From NCBI GenBank assembly GCA_022821805.1, contig JAJECX010000019.1:1-49746 (forward strand): a DNA stretch of 49,746 nt, written 5' to 3'. Below, in pieces: positions 30,802 to 38,721 of the stretch (positions are counted from its first letter, which is position 1; the number at the start of each line of letters is the position of its first letter). The DNA comes from Anaerolineae bacterium. GTDB lineage: Bacteria > Chloroflexota > Anaerolineae > Aggregatilineales > Phototrophicaceae. The position numbers were made by a program, and so were the translations under genes. The notes below the pieces were generated by a model. The model searched no databases. It saw only the letters and a program-made list of their open reading frames with translations, and was not told where the DNA came from.

Positions 30802-31482
30802 CTACGCGCGGCTGTGACTGGCCCGCAGCAGCAAATCCTCAAATAGCGGCAGCGCCCGTTCCAGCATCCGCTCGGGATGAAACTGCACCGCCAGTATGCG
30901 CCCGTCTTTCGATTCGATCGCCTCGATCACGCCATCTGGCGCCCGCGCCGCCGCGCGCAGTCCCGCGCCCAAATCGGCAACCGCTTGAATATGATGCGTG
31001 TTGGCGCTCATTCGCTCCGCCTGGAGGATCGCGCCCAAGCGGCTGGAGGGCTCAATCTCGATTTCATGGTCGCTGGCGCCGCGTTCAGCGCTATGCGCGT
31101 CGATCCCGAGCTGCCGCTGCGCATCGCCATAAATCGTGCCGCCAGCTTGCGCGTTAGCGAACTGCATGCCGTAGCAGATGCCGAGAAATGGCTTCTCCGC
31201 CATCACTCGAAATATCAACTCGTCGCTAAGATCGCGGCGCTCGTCCACCGCCGGCAAATCCTTCGGCAGCGCGCCAATCAATCCACGCGTGATGCCGGGA
31301 CCGCCAGTGATGATCAAAGCGTCGAGCAGCGCCGCGAACGCGCGCGCCGCCTCGGCCGATTCCAGCATCGGCACGATGATCGGGATGCCGCCGGCCGCCT
31401 CCACCGCTTGGACGTAAGTCAGATCGAGCGTCTGGCGCCCGTCTTCCAGGCTGGTAGTGATGCCGATTCGCGGGCGGGTCAT
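30802..31482 (-). CDS. gamma-glutamyl-GABA hydrolase family (PuuD-like class I amidotransferase)
   Basis: A 226-residue peptidase C26 enzyme. The nucleophile C103 sits in PFLGICYGMQFANAQ, the oxyanion strand is IITGGPGIT, and the histidine and glutamate lie in ILAVQFHPERM. PuuD splits gamma-glutamyl-GABA to glutamate and GABA, while others in the family act on gamma-glutamyl compounds in general. It starts 6 bases after the DinB-like gene on the same strand. A paralogue is encoded at 45872-46621. There are no other putrescine-pathway genes here, so the true substrate is open. Confidence 0.87.
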   Translation of the reverse strand: MTRPRIGITTSLEDGRQTLDLTYVQAVEAAGGIPIIVPMLESAEAARAFAALLDALIITGGPGITRGLIGALPKDLPAVDERRDLSDELIFRVMAEKPFLGICYGMQFANAQAGGTIYGDAQRQLGIDAHSAERGASDHEIEIEPSSRLGAILQAERMSANTHHIQAVADLGAGLRAAARAPDGVIEAIESKDGRILAVQFHPERMLERALPLFEDLLLRASHSRA

Positions 31483-31488
31483 GGGCTG

Positions 31489-31992
31489 CTAGTGGGGGCG
31501 ATAGGGCAGGTCATTCATGTCGCCGACGAACTCCGGCAAATTGCGCTGCCCCAGCATTTGCCTTGTAGCGTGCGCCTCGCCCAGGTGATACCAGTAATGA
31601 TAAATGACGCGCTGCAGCATCGTGCCGATTGACTCGTCCAGGGCCTTGCCCTTCCACTGCAAATGCTCCTGCAGCCTTTCCGTCGTCAGCGTATCCAGGA
31701 AGATGTCGGCGTTTGCCGTCACCTCGCGCCAGGCGTCCCACATATCGTCCAGCTTCGGCGTCGATGGCGGGCAGCCATTGGCGCAAATCTTGCGCAGTTC
31801 CGGCTGAACAACCACCCCTTGCGCCAGAAAGACGAAAATCCGATTTTCGTGATCGGCCAGATGACCGATCGTCCAACTGATGCAGTTCATTTGCCCATGC
31901 CGCGCGTAGGCGTCTTGCAAGCTCAAGCCGTCCAGGCAGCGCAAAAATTCGGCGCGTGTGAAACGCAGTTGCTCCACCAGCGGATGCGCCAT
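31489..31992 (-). CDS. DinB-family protein
   Basis: A second DinB-type protein, 167 residues. The first helix is LVEQLRFTRAEFLRCLDGLS, metal-ligand histidines are in NCISWTIGHLADHENRIFV and YHYWYHLGEAHATRQML, and the long middle helix matches the fold. It shares little sequence with the DinB protein at 28998. It is followed by the PuuD-like gene after 6 bases and preceded by an FN3-like secreted protein gene 24 bases upstream, so the three may share a transcript. The substrate is unknown. Confidence 0.85.
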   Translation of the reverse strand: MAHPLVEQLRFTRAEFLRCLDGLSLQDAYARHGQMNCISWTIGHLADHENRIFVFLAQGVVVQPELRKICANGCPPSTPKLDDMWDAWREVTANADIFLDTLTTERLQEHLQWKGKALDESIGTMLQRVIYHYWYHLGEAHATRQMLGQRNLPEFVGDMNDLPYRPH

Positions 31993-32016
31993 GATGAACG
32001 CTTTCTAGCCAATCGC

Positions 32017-32694
32017 CTAATCCCAGCCAAGCGTGACTTTGATTTTCGCCTTATTGTATCGATCACAATTATAATCGACGCTTTCCACCGTGAAGCGGTA
32101 TTCGCCGTCTAATCCTTCCATGACATGCCAGGTCAGTATCTCGCCGGGCGGGGAGTGGCCAATCATGTCGATATAATCGATGGCTTGCCAGCCAGAATTG
32201 CTGTTTGAATCCTTCCGCGCCGTTGTTACCCGATAATCATCCGCGCCTGGAACCGTGTCCCATTCCAGGTAAACCGTATTGCCCAGCGCCATGGCGCTAA
32301 GGTTGCCCGGCGCGGGAACATCGGAAGGCGTGTAGATGGTTCTCTTTCTGGAAGCCATGCTGGCATTGCCTTGAGCGTCAACGGCGCGCACACGAATGTT
32401 ATTCTTGCTGCAGGCTTCCAGCCCAGTTACATGATGCCGGTTTCGGCGCGAAGCCGGCTCCCAGCCACGACCCTTGACGAAGACTTCATAGCGATGAACC
32501 GCTGGATCGGCATTCCAGACCACCGTGAGACCATTCGGACTGAGATCTTTAATCTTCACAATTACCGGCTGCTCCAAGGGATTGGCTTGACTCAGCGCGC
32601 CGCCAAACGTCAAAGCGATAATCATAATCAAGCAGCGAAGCAGCGAGGTCAAGCGAAGTCTCTGAAACGATGAGCCAAGCAATGCGTTGGACAT
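32017..32694 (-). CDS. secreted fibronectin-type-III-like protein
   Basis: A 225-residue protein with an N-terminal export signal (basic start, then LLRCLIMIIALTFGGALSQA) and two FN3-like beta-sandwich units. The first contains LTVVWNADPAVHRYEVFVKG, the second VYLEWDTVPGADDYRVTTAR, each with the W....-Y.V pattern of FN3. It has two cysteines in the mature part. No catalytic domain is seen. A second small protein with the same signal-peptide end (FGGAL-Q-A) and one FN3-like unit is encoded 284 bases upstream, so the two are paralogues. Role probably extracellular adhesion or binding; unproven. Confidence 0.72.
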   Translation of the reverse strand: MSNALLGSSFQRLRLTSLLRCLIMIIALTFGGALSQANPLEQPVIVKIKDLSPNGLTVVWNADPAVHRYEVFVKGRGWEPASRRNRHHVTGLEACSKNNIRVRAVDAQGNASMASRKRTIYTPSDVPAPGNLSAMALGNTVYLEWDTVPGADDYRVTTARKDSNSNSGWQAIDYIDMIGHSPPGEILTWHVMEGLDGEYRFTVESVDYNCDRYNKAKIKVTLGWD

Positions 32695-32905
32695 GAATTC
32701 TCCATTCTGCGTCCATAGTCAGCAAAATATAACCAAATCAAGATTTGATTAGTTGATAAGCGGGTTAGCGTAAGGAATGCGTCGGCAATCCGTCAGGCAT
32801 GCGTAGGGCAGCCGCGCGTTTTGCCGACCAGGCGCTCAGGAATCCAGCTATTTACATAACCTGGGCAAGCGCGAACCTTGGTGGACAAATATCCCGGGAA
32901 TAAAT

Positions 32906-32934
32906 TTACCCGCATCGAATTTTGATGCGGGTAA
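32906..32934 (-). terminator. Rho-independent terminator after the FN3-like gene
   Basis: Read on the minus strand, TTACCCGCATC pairs perfectly with GATGCGGGTAA (11 bp, 7-base loop) and is followed by ATTTATT. It lies 44 bases past the stop at 32978 and separates the two FN3-like genes. Confidence 0.7.
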
Positions 32935-32977
32935 TATAGTCTCGAACGAGTAGGCTTTTGCCCAAGGCTGGCTGACG

Positions 32978-33487
32978 CTATTCGCACCTGACGGTGTTCT
33001 CGATGTGCGCCCATTCTGGTGGCGGCTGGAGAGGGTTCGGGTCATTTTTCTCAGTCCATTTCTCGCCGGTTGCCTCATACCGGGCGAAGACCCAACAAGG
33101 CGGAATAAGTACTCCATAGGGAGCCGATAAATTGGTGTGATGGCCCTCGGCGTTATAGCCGCGGATGCGGAAGTTGTAGCGATTGCCGGGCATAAGGTCA
33201 GGGAATCGATGCCAATTGATCGCTTCGGCTGGATACCAACCGCCCTGGCCGCCTCGCTCTCGTGGCGCCCAGGCGTCGCCAAAGCCGCGGATATAGACCT
33301 TATAACTGACCGCTTCCGGGTGCGCCTCCCAAATGAGCATAGCCCGGCCAGGATGGGCTGAAGAACTAACCTCAACATGTATAATCTCGGGATAATACTT
33401 CTCCGCCTGTACCAGCGCGCCGCCAAACAGTACCGCGCACAAGGTCAACATTGCCATCAGCTTGCCGCTAAGACTGCGACTCATCAT
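32978..33487 (-). CDS. small secreted FN3-like protein
   Basis: A 169-residue protein with a signal peptide (MMSRSLSGKLMAMLTLCAVLFGGALVQA) and one FN3-like unit (RAMLIWEAHPEAVSYKVYIRG ... GNRYNFRIRGYNAEGHHTN). A proline-rich tail with two cysteines follows. It resembles the 225-residue protein downstream and has its own terminator. A TATAAT on the minus strand at 33535-33530 may be its -10 element. An ATTTGATTA motif is shared between the upstream regions of both genes. Function unknown. Confidence 0.7.
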   Translation of the reverse strand: MMSRSLSGKLMAMLTLCAVLFGGALVQAEKYYPEIIHVEVSSSAHPGRAMLIWEAHPEAVSYKVYIRGFGDAWAPRERGGQGGWYPAEAINWHRFPDLMPGNRYNFRIRGYNAEGHHTNLSAPYGVLIPPCWVFARYEATGEKWTEKNDPNPLQPPPEWAHIENTVRCE

Positions 33488-33610
33488 CTTTCATACTCCG
33501 TATGCATTAATTAATCAAACGTTCGTTAGATTATAGGAGAGTCAGCGCCACGACAAGGGGTAATTAAATTAACATTTGATTACAGAATTGAGCTGTCTCC
33601 AGCAAGGGCT

Positions 33611-34978
33611 TTAGCAGCAGCGTTCCGGCAGTCTGGAAATTGGAATTGAATCGGCGGTCCCAACTGGAATCTCGCTGATGGGGAGCAGGGCTGGCTGAGC
33701 CGCTTCCGCTGGCGGGCAGCATTCGACGCCCGCGTAATCGGTGACGCAGACGCCCGTTTCCGGCAGCATCAGCTGTACCGCGCGCGCCGCTTCCCAGTCG
33801 CCGCAGAGCGCCGCGACCACCGAGCGCGCCTGCTCGTAGCCGGTCGCGGCCAGAAAGGTCGGCGCCCGCCCATAGCTCTTCATGCCGATGATGTAGAAGT
33901 CTTTCTCCGGCTGCCGCAGCTCAGCCTCGCCGTGTGGTCTTACCGTGCCGCAGCTATGGAGATTGGGGTCGATAAGCGGCGCCAGGCTGCGGGTCGCTTC
34001 CACTGCCGAATCCAGATCCAGTCGCAATTCGCGCAGCATCTCCAGTTCCGGGCGCGCGCCCGTGCATACGATGACCTCGTCGGCAATATAACCTTTTATC
34101 TCGCCGTCCAGGTCGCCGCGAACGCGTAGCCCGGCGCCCGCCACCGCCACTTCTTGGATTGCAAAAGGCGCCAATATCCGCAGCGCGCCGGCATCAACCG
34201 CCGCCTTGATCCGCAAGCCCAACTGACCACGCGCGGGCAAGGCGTCATCTTCGCCGCCGCCATACACTTTTCGCAGGTTGTCGCCGCGCATGACCCAGAC
34301 GATTTCCGTCCGCGAGTGTTGGTCTCTCAATTTGATGAGGTCGAGCAGGACATTGATCGCGGAATGGCCGCTGCCGACCACCATCACGCGCCGGTCGGCG
34401 AAACGCCCGTGTTCGTTTCCCAGCACATCAGGCATGCCATAAACCAGCCGATCGCGCAATGCCGCCTCGCCGATGGCGGGCGCGCCATTCGCCCCCAGCG
34501 GATTCGGATTGTGCCAGGCGCCTGAGGCGTCGATGACGGCGCGCGCCTCCACCAGCGCTTCCAATCCGTCGTCGATCACATGCAGTTGGAATGGCGCCCT
34601 CTCGCGGTCCCCATCTTTGCCCTTGTCGTGATTGCGGCGGCTGACATTGACGACGCGTGTTCCGGTGCGGATGATTGCGCGCATCGCCGGCAGCTCAGCC
34701 AGCGGCTGCAGATAACGCGCGACCAGTTCGGCGCCGGTCGGCAATTCGTCGGCGGGCGGCATCCGCCAGCCGGCGCGCTCCAGCAGGCGGACGCTCGCCG
34801 CATCCACATTAAATTCCCAAGGCGAAAACATACGCGCATGACCCCAGTCCAGCACATTCGCGCCGACGCTTTCGCCCGCTTCAAAGAGGATTGGCTGCTC
34901 GCCGCGCTCCAGCAGATGCGCCGCCGCCGCCAGGCCCACCGGTCCGCCGCCGATGATGGCGATTGGTAGATTATTCAT
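33611..34978 (-). CDS. FAD-dependent pyridine nucleotide oxidoreductase-like protein
   Basis: A 455-residue flavoprotein. The FAD motif is IAIIGGGPVGLAAAAHLLERG at the very N-terminus, an NAD(P) motif VMVVGSGHSAINVLLDL lies in the middle, and EVIVCTGARPE is the usual late motif. It looks like the YpdA/thioredoxin-reductase-like group of NAD(P)-binding oxidoreductases but has no CxxC in the redox position. The C-terminus carries two cysteine pairs (ECCPP near the end and a final RCC). The start at 34978 is preferred because GGAAAGAG lies upstream and the FAD motif follows; the longer frame starts in a region covered by a REP copy. Substrate unknown. Confidence 0.82.
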   Translation of the reverse strand: MNNLPIAIIGGGPVGLAAAAHLLERGEQPILFEAGESVGANVLDWGHARMFSPWEFNVDAASVRLLERAGWRMPPADELPTGAELVARYLQPLAELPAMRAIIRTGTRVVNVSRRNHDKGKDGDRERAPFQLHVIDDGLEALVEARAVIDASGAWHNPNPLGANGAPAIGEAALRDRLVYGMPDVLGNEHGRFADRRVMVVGSGHSAINVLLDLIKLRDQHSRTEIVWVMRGDNLRKVYGGGEDDALPARGQLGLRIKAAVDAGALRILAPFAIQEVAVAGAGLRVRGDLDGEIKGYIADEVIVCTGARPELEMLRELRLDLDSAVEATRSLAPLIDPNLHSCGTVRPHGEAELRQPEKDFYIIGMKSYGRAPTFLAATGYEQARSVVAALCGDWEAARAVQLMLPETGVCVTDYAGVECCPPAEAAQPALLPISEIPVGTADSIPISRLPERCC

Positions 34979-35045
34979 CGCTGCTCTTTCCAAGTACGTC
35001 AACATTGGTCGCGCAAAATCGCAGGGAATATTGTGACCTATCGTC

Positions 35046-35072
35046 GGACGACCCACTGAGTCGCCCGACTAC
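35046..35072 (-). repeat. degenerate REP-like palindrome
   Basis: On the minus strand, GTAG (35072-35069), two extra bases, GGGCGAC, a 7-base loop and GTCGTCC. One arm base is mutated. It lies between the flavoprotein and antiporter genes. Confidence 0.6.
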
Positions 35073-35127
35073 AATTTCCGGCAAATATCATGTTCACTTT
35101 TGAGCGTGGCGCGCGGCGATTTCTTAC

Positions 35128-37059
35128 CTAGTAGCCCAGCTTCAGCGCCACTTCGTCCAGGCTGTCGGTGGGTCCAATCAGCGTGACTTCGTCCTCAATG
35201 TGCAGGTTGGTATACCCGTGCGGCACGATCGAATGCCCGCGCCGCACAATCGCCATCACCAGCACATCATCAGGCAGGATCAACTCGCGCAAATGCAATC
35301 CATCGACGCTGGGATCGGTGATCGTCACTTGTATCACATCGTGATCGGGGTCGTCTTCAAAGACCATCGCCGCCAATTGGGGCGCGCGCACGAAATTGTC
35401 CAGCAGGTGCACCATCGCGTTCGCCGGATCCAGCACATGCACCCCCAATTCGCGGAACTGCTCCACCAGATTGAAGGTATTCAGCCGCGCGATCTGCCGC
35501 GTGATGCCAAAGTCCTCGTAGAAGATTTGACAGAGCTTGAGGCTGTCGTCATCGTCCGGCAGCAGCGTCACCGCCACTTCGGTCTTGGGCTCAATGATCT
35601 CGCGCACGCGCTCGGCGGATATTTCCGACAGCCAATGTTCATGGCGCAGGCCGTCTGATGCCGTAAGCTGCGACACATGCGACTGATCGATATCAAGCAG
35701 CTTGACCCGCCAGCCATGCGCCAGCAGGCGCTCGGCCAATTGGCGCGACTGGTTTTCGATGCCGACGATGACGACATCCAGGATTTCGTCGTCGGCGATG
35801 TCCTTGGGCAGGTGGGATTCGCCCACCAGCCGGATGGCGAATTTGAAGAAGGGCGGTCCCGCAAGCTGGCTCAAAACGATCGTCGCCACCATCAGCGTGG
35901 CGAATTCGTTGCCCAATTGGGGAAACTCAATCGCGACTTCCTTCGCCAAACCAAGACCAACCCCAGCCTGTGTGATATAAGCCATCCAGGTCAAGCGGTT
36001 GAATCTCGCAGGATCCCCCGCCAGGGTCCCGCCGATATAGCCGCCAATAAACAGCGCCGCCAGCCGCACGGTGAATATCACCAGCGTAACCGGCAAGAGC
36101 GCCTGCAATACGCTCAGATCCAGCGCCTGACCAATCAGGGTGAAAAAGACGACGAATATCGGCATCTCAACCTGATGCAGCAGATGACGCAATTCGGTCC
36201 GATAAGGGCTGCGGTTGGTGATCCAGAAACTCGCGACCATGCAAATGAGCAGCGGCTCAAACAGCAACTCCACGGGCAGATTCTCGTGGCTGAAGTGCCG
36301 TATCTCGCCTGAAATGGCAAAAACGAGGTAACCGACCAGCAAAATCAGCGGAATCTTTACCCGGTCTTCCCAGTGGTTGCGCAGGACTACCGCCATCAAC
36401 TGCGCAACAAGGATGCCAAAGCCGATCGACGCCAGAATCTCAAAAGCCACCAACATGATGAAGCCGATATCAAAGCTGCGGTCCGTCAGAAGCGCCGCGG
36501 CGACAGAGGTGCTAAAGGCGAATAGCACTACGATCAGCACATCTTTCACCAGCGTCACGCCCAACACGCCCTTGGTGAAGGGACCCCGCGCTCTCATCTC
36601 GTTGATAATGGCGATCGCCGAAGACGGCGAGCGCGCCGCCAGGATCGTGCCCGCCAATAGCGACACGACCGCTCGGCCCGTCGTCGATAAGCCTTGCATA
36701 AAGGGTATGGCATCAGCCAGCAAGAACACCGCCGCGCCGCAGAAAATGTAAATGGCGCCGATCTGCGTCAGCGTATTCCAGCCGATACTCCGATAGCGCC
36801 CGCGCAGTTCGTCCAGCGCCATCTCGCTGCCGGCGGCGAAAGCGATAAATGCCAACGATATCTCATCGAGAAAACGCAGAATCTCAACATTTTGCGGCGC
36901 CATGAATTGCAGCACAAAGGGACCAGCCAGTAAGCCGGCCAGCAGATAGCCGCTGATCAAAGGCAGATGAAAGAGCGTCGCTAATCTACCAATCTGATAA
37001 GCCGCCAATGCCGTGAATGCGAAAGCGGCGAGGGAAAACGCCAGCAAACCGTAATCCAA
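35128..37059 (-). CDS. CPA2-type cation:proton antiporter with TrkA domains (KefB-like)
   Basis: A 643-residue membrane protein. Residues 1-400 form the Na+/H+ exchanger-type core of about 12 helices, with PLISGYLLAGLLAGPFVL early and FAAGSEMALDELR. Residues about 415-540 form a TrkA-N (RCK) domain (VVIVGIENQSRQLAERLLAH ... LLDIDQS), in which the classic GxGxxG is not intact. Residues about 560-643 form a TrkA-C domain. KefB/KefC-like proteins exchange K+ or Na+ for H+ under control of nucleotide-binding RCK domains. A tandem 8-bp palindrome lies upstream at 37134-37150. The ion is not decidable. Confidence 0.88.
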   Translation of the reverse strand: MDYGLLAFSLAAFAFTALAAYQIGRLATLFHLPLISGYLLAGLLAGPFVLQFMAPQNVEILRFLDEISLAFIAFAAGSEMALDELRGRYRSIGWNTLTQIGAIYIFCGAAVFLLADAIPFMQGLSTTGRAVVSLLAGTILAARSPSSAIAIINEMRARGPFTKGVLGVTLVKDVLIVVLFAFSTSVAAALLTDRSFDIGFIMLVAFEILASIGFGILVAQLMAVVLRNHWEDRVKIPLILLVGYLVFAISGEIRHFSHENLPVELLFEPLLICMVASFWITNRSPYRTELRHLLHQVEMPIFVVFFTLIGQALDLSVLQALLPVTLVIFTVRLAALFIGGYIGGTLAGDPARFNRLTWMAYITQAGVGLGLAKEVAIEFPQLGNEFATLMVATIVLSQLAGPPFFKFAIRLVGESHLPKDIADDEILDVVIVGIENQSRQLAERLLAHGWRVKLLDIDQSHVSQLTASDGLRHEHWLSEISAERVREIIEPKTEVAVTLLPDDDDSLKLCQIFYEDFGITRQIARLNTFNLVEQFRELGVHVLDPANAMVHLLDNFVRAPQLAAMVFEDDPDHDVIQVTITDPSVDGLHLRELILPDDVLVMAIVRRGHSIVPHGYTNLHIEDEVTLIGPTDSLDEVALKLGY

Positions 37060-37133
37060 AATCCGATTCCTGCGTAAACGAGTCAGGCTAATGCTATTCG
37101 GAAACAGCGGCTATCTTAGCAACTTCAGTTCGG

Positions 37134-37150
37134 CTGTACAGTCTGTACAG
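37134..37150. promoter_or_regulatory. two abutting 8-bp palindromes, candidate operator
   Basis: CTGTACAG occurs at 37134-37141 and again at 37143-37150, one base apart. Each copy is a perfect palindrome and together they form a symmetric site. It lies 75 bases upstream of the antiporter start and 21 bases past the decarboxylase stop. Binding by a dimeric regulator is inferred. Confidence 0.4.
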
Positions 37151-37170
37151 GTTTTGGGTTGAGCCGGGCG

Positions 37171-38643
37171 CTAAACGACCGGGGGAGCGCTTCCGAGTCG
37201 ACTTTCCAAATCGGCAGCCAGCCGCCCCATGATCTGAACAGTCTGCCGCAGATCGGATGCGGTGGTGCGCGGATTGTTCGTGCAGAGGCGCATGACCGTT
37301 TTCCCCAGCAGCTTGGTCGTGGAGGCGAAAGCGAAGCTATTGGCGGCCAAGGCGCCGCTCAACTCGTCCGTCACCTGGTCCGCCAGGGCGTCATCGCCAA
37401 CTGCCGGCTTGTAGCGGAAGGTCACAATCGCCAGTTGCGCCGGCGTGACGATCTCCCAGCGGCCCGATTCGCGCAGTAGCGATTCCGCTAATTCCGCCAG
37501 TTCAATGCCGCGTTCGACCGCCTGGCGTATGGCGCCAAGACCAAATACCTTCAGGCTCATCCACAGTTTCAAGGCGCGAAAATACCGCGTGAGCTGAATG
37601 CCTTGATACATGAAGTTCATCTCTTCGCCGACCTCTTCCTTGCTGTGCGCTTCGGCATCGGTCAGGAAATGCGCGCTCTCCTTGAATGTCGCGTTCAGCC
37701 AGTGACGGTCCCGCACCAGCAGCGCGCTGCATTCGACTGGTTGGAACATCCATTTATGCGCGTCCCAGGTAAGCGTATGGGCGCGTTCGATGCCCGCTAG
37801 CAACTGCCGTCGATGTTCGATTAAGCAGGCGGTCGCGCCATAAGCGCCATCGACGTGCAGCCATAAGCCCTCCCGCTCGCACAGATCGGCCAGGTCGTTC
37901 AACGGGTCAACCGCGCCCGTGTTGGTCGTGCCCGCTGTCGCGGCGACGCAGAAAGGGCGCTTGCCGGCCGCTCTGTCCTGCTCGATTGCCCGTTCGAGAT
38001 CCGCGACCGGCAGCCGAAAATCGGCGTCAGCCCGGATTTCGCGCAGTTGTTCCGGCGCGAAACCGAGGATGCGCAAGCCGCGCGAGACGACAAAGTGCGT
38101 CTGGTCCGAGCAGTACACAACCGCATCGCCAATGTCGTTGCCCAGCAGTATCTGCCGCGCCACCGCCAATCCCATCAGATTCGCCACGGAGCCGCCACTG
38201 ACAAACAAGCCGCCCGACTCTTCCGGCATGCCGCAGAGCGAGCGCATCCAACTGATGACCAAGCGTTCAACGATCGCCGCGCCTGTCCCTAGCGGATACA
38301 AGGAGTTGAAGATGTTGTAACCGGAAGCCAGCGTATCGGCCATGGCGCCGACGAAGTTGCTGGGAGAGGGGATATAGGCGAAAAAGCGCGGATGATCCAG
38401 GTGATCGATAGTCGTCAGCACCTGACGCTCGAATTGCTCGAGAACATCTTCCCATGGCGAGCCCTTCTCCGGCAGCGGCTCTTCCAGGATTTCATCGAAT
38501 GTCACCGGATCCAGCGCTCGCGTTGCCGGGAACTGGGCTTGCGCCCCCGTATAATCCACCAGCATGTCAATAATGCGGTAGCCCATCTCGCGCATCTCAT
38601 CAGCGCTGAGCTTTATTTGATCGCGAGGGCTTTTATTGCGCAT
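37171..38643 (-). CDS. group II PLP-dependent decarboxylase, copy A
   Basis: A 490-residue decarboxylase of the aromatic-L-amino-acid/glutamate decarboxylase family. The PLP lysine is K297 in LTWDAHKWMFQP. D265 in [10 protein letters not shown] binds the pyridine nitrogen, H183 in DQTHFVVSRG stacks on PLP, and [12 protein letters not shown] binds phosphate. The length is standard for DDC-type enzymes. It would turn an amino acid into the amine and CO2; sequence alone does not choose among tyrosine, tryptophan, DOPA and other substrates. The neighbour upstream on the same strand is a close paralogue with the same residue numbering, the product of a tandem duplication. Confidence 0.9.
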   Translation of the reverse strand: MRNKSPRDQIKLSADEMREMGYRIIDMLVDYTGAQAQFPATRALDPVTFDEILEEPLPEKGSPWEDVLEQFERQVLTTIDHLDHPRFFAYIPSPSNFVGAMADTLASGYNIFNSLYPLGTGAAIVERLVISWMRSLCGMPEESGGLFVSGGSVANLMGLAVARQILLGNDIGDAVVYCSDQTHFVVSRGLRILGFAPEQLREIRADADFRLPVADLERAIEQDRAAGKRPFCVAATAGTTNTGAVDPLNDLADLCEREGLWLHVDGAYGATACLIEHRRQLLAGIERAHTLTWDAHKWMFQPVECSALLVRDRHWLNATFKESAHFLTDAEAHSKEEVGEEMNFMYQGIQLTRYFRALKLWMSLKVFGLGAIRQAVERGIELAELAESLLRESGRWEIVTPAQLAIVTFRYKPAVGDDALADQVTDELSGALAANSFAFASTTKLLGKTVMRLCTNNPRTTASDLRQTVQIMGRLAADLESRLGSAPPVV

Positions 38644-38721
38644 GTCAGCTCCTTTTTGATTGGCGCATCGCGTTCAAGTCTATGTGTCAGCGAAGCGTTT
38701 CACATTTTAGCGAATTTATGG

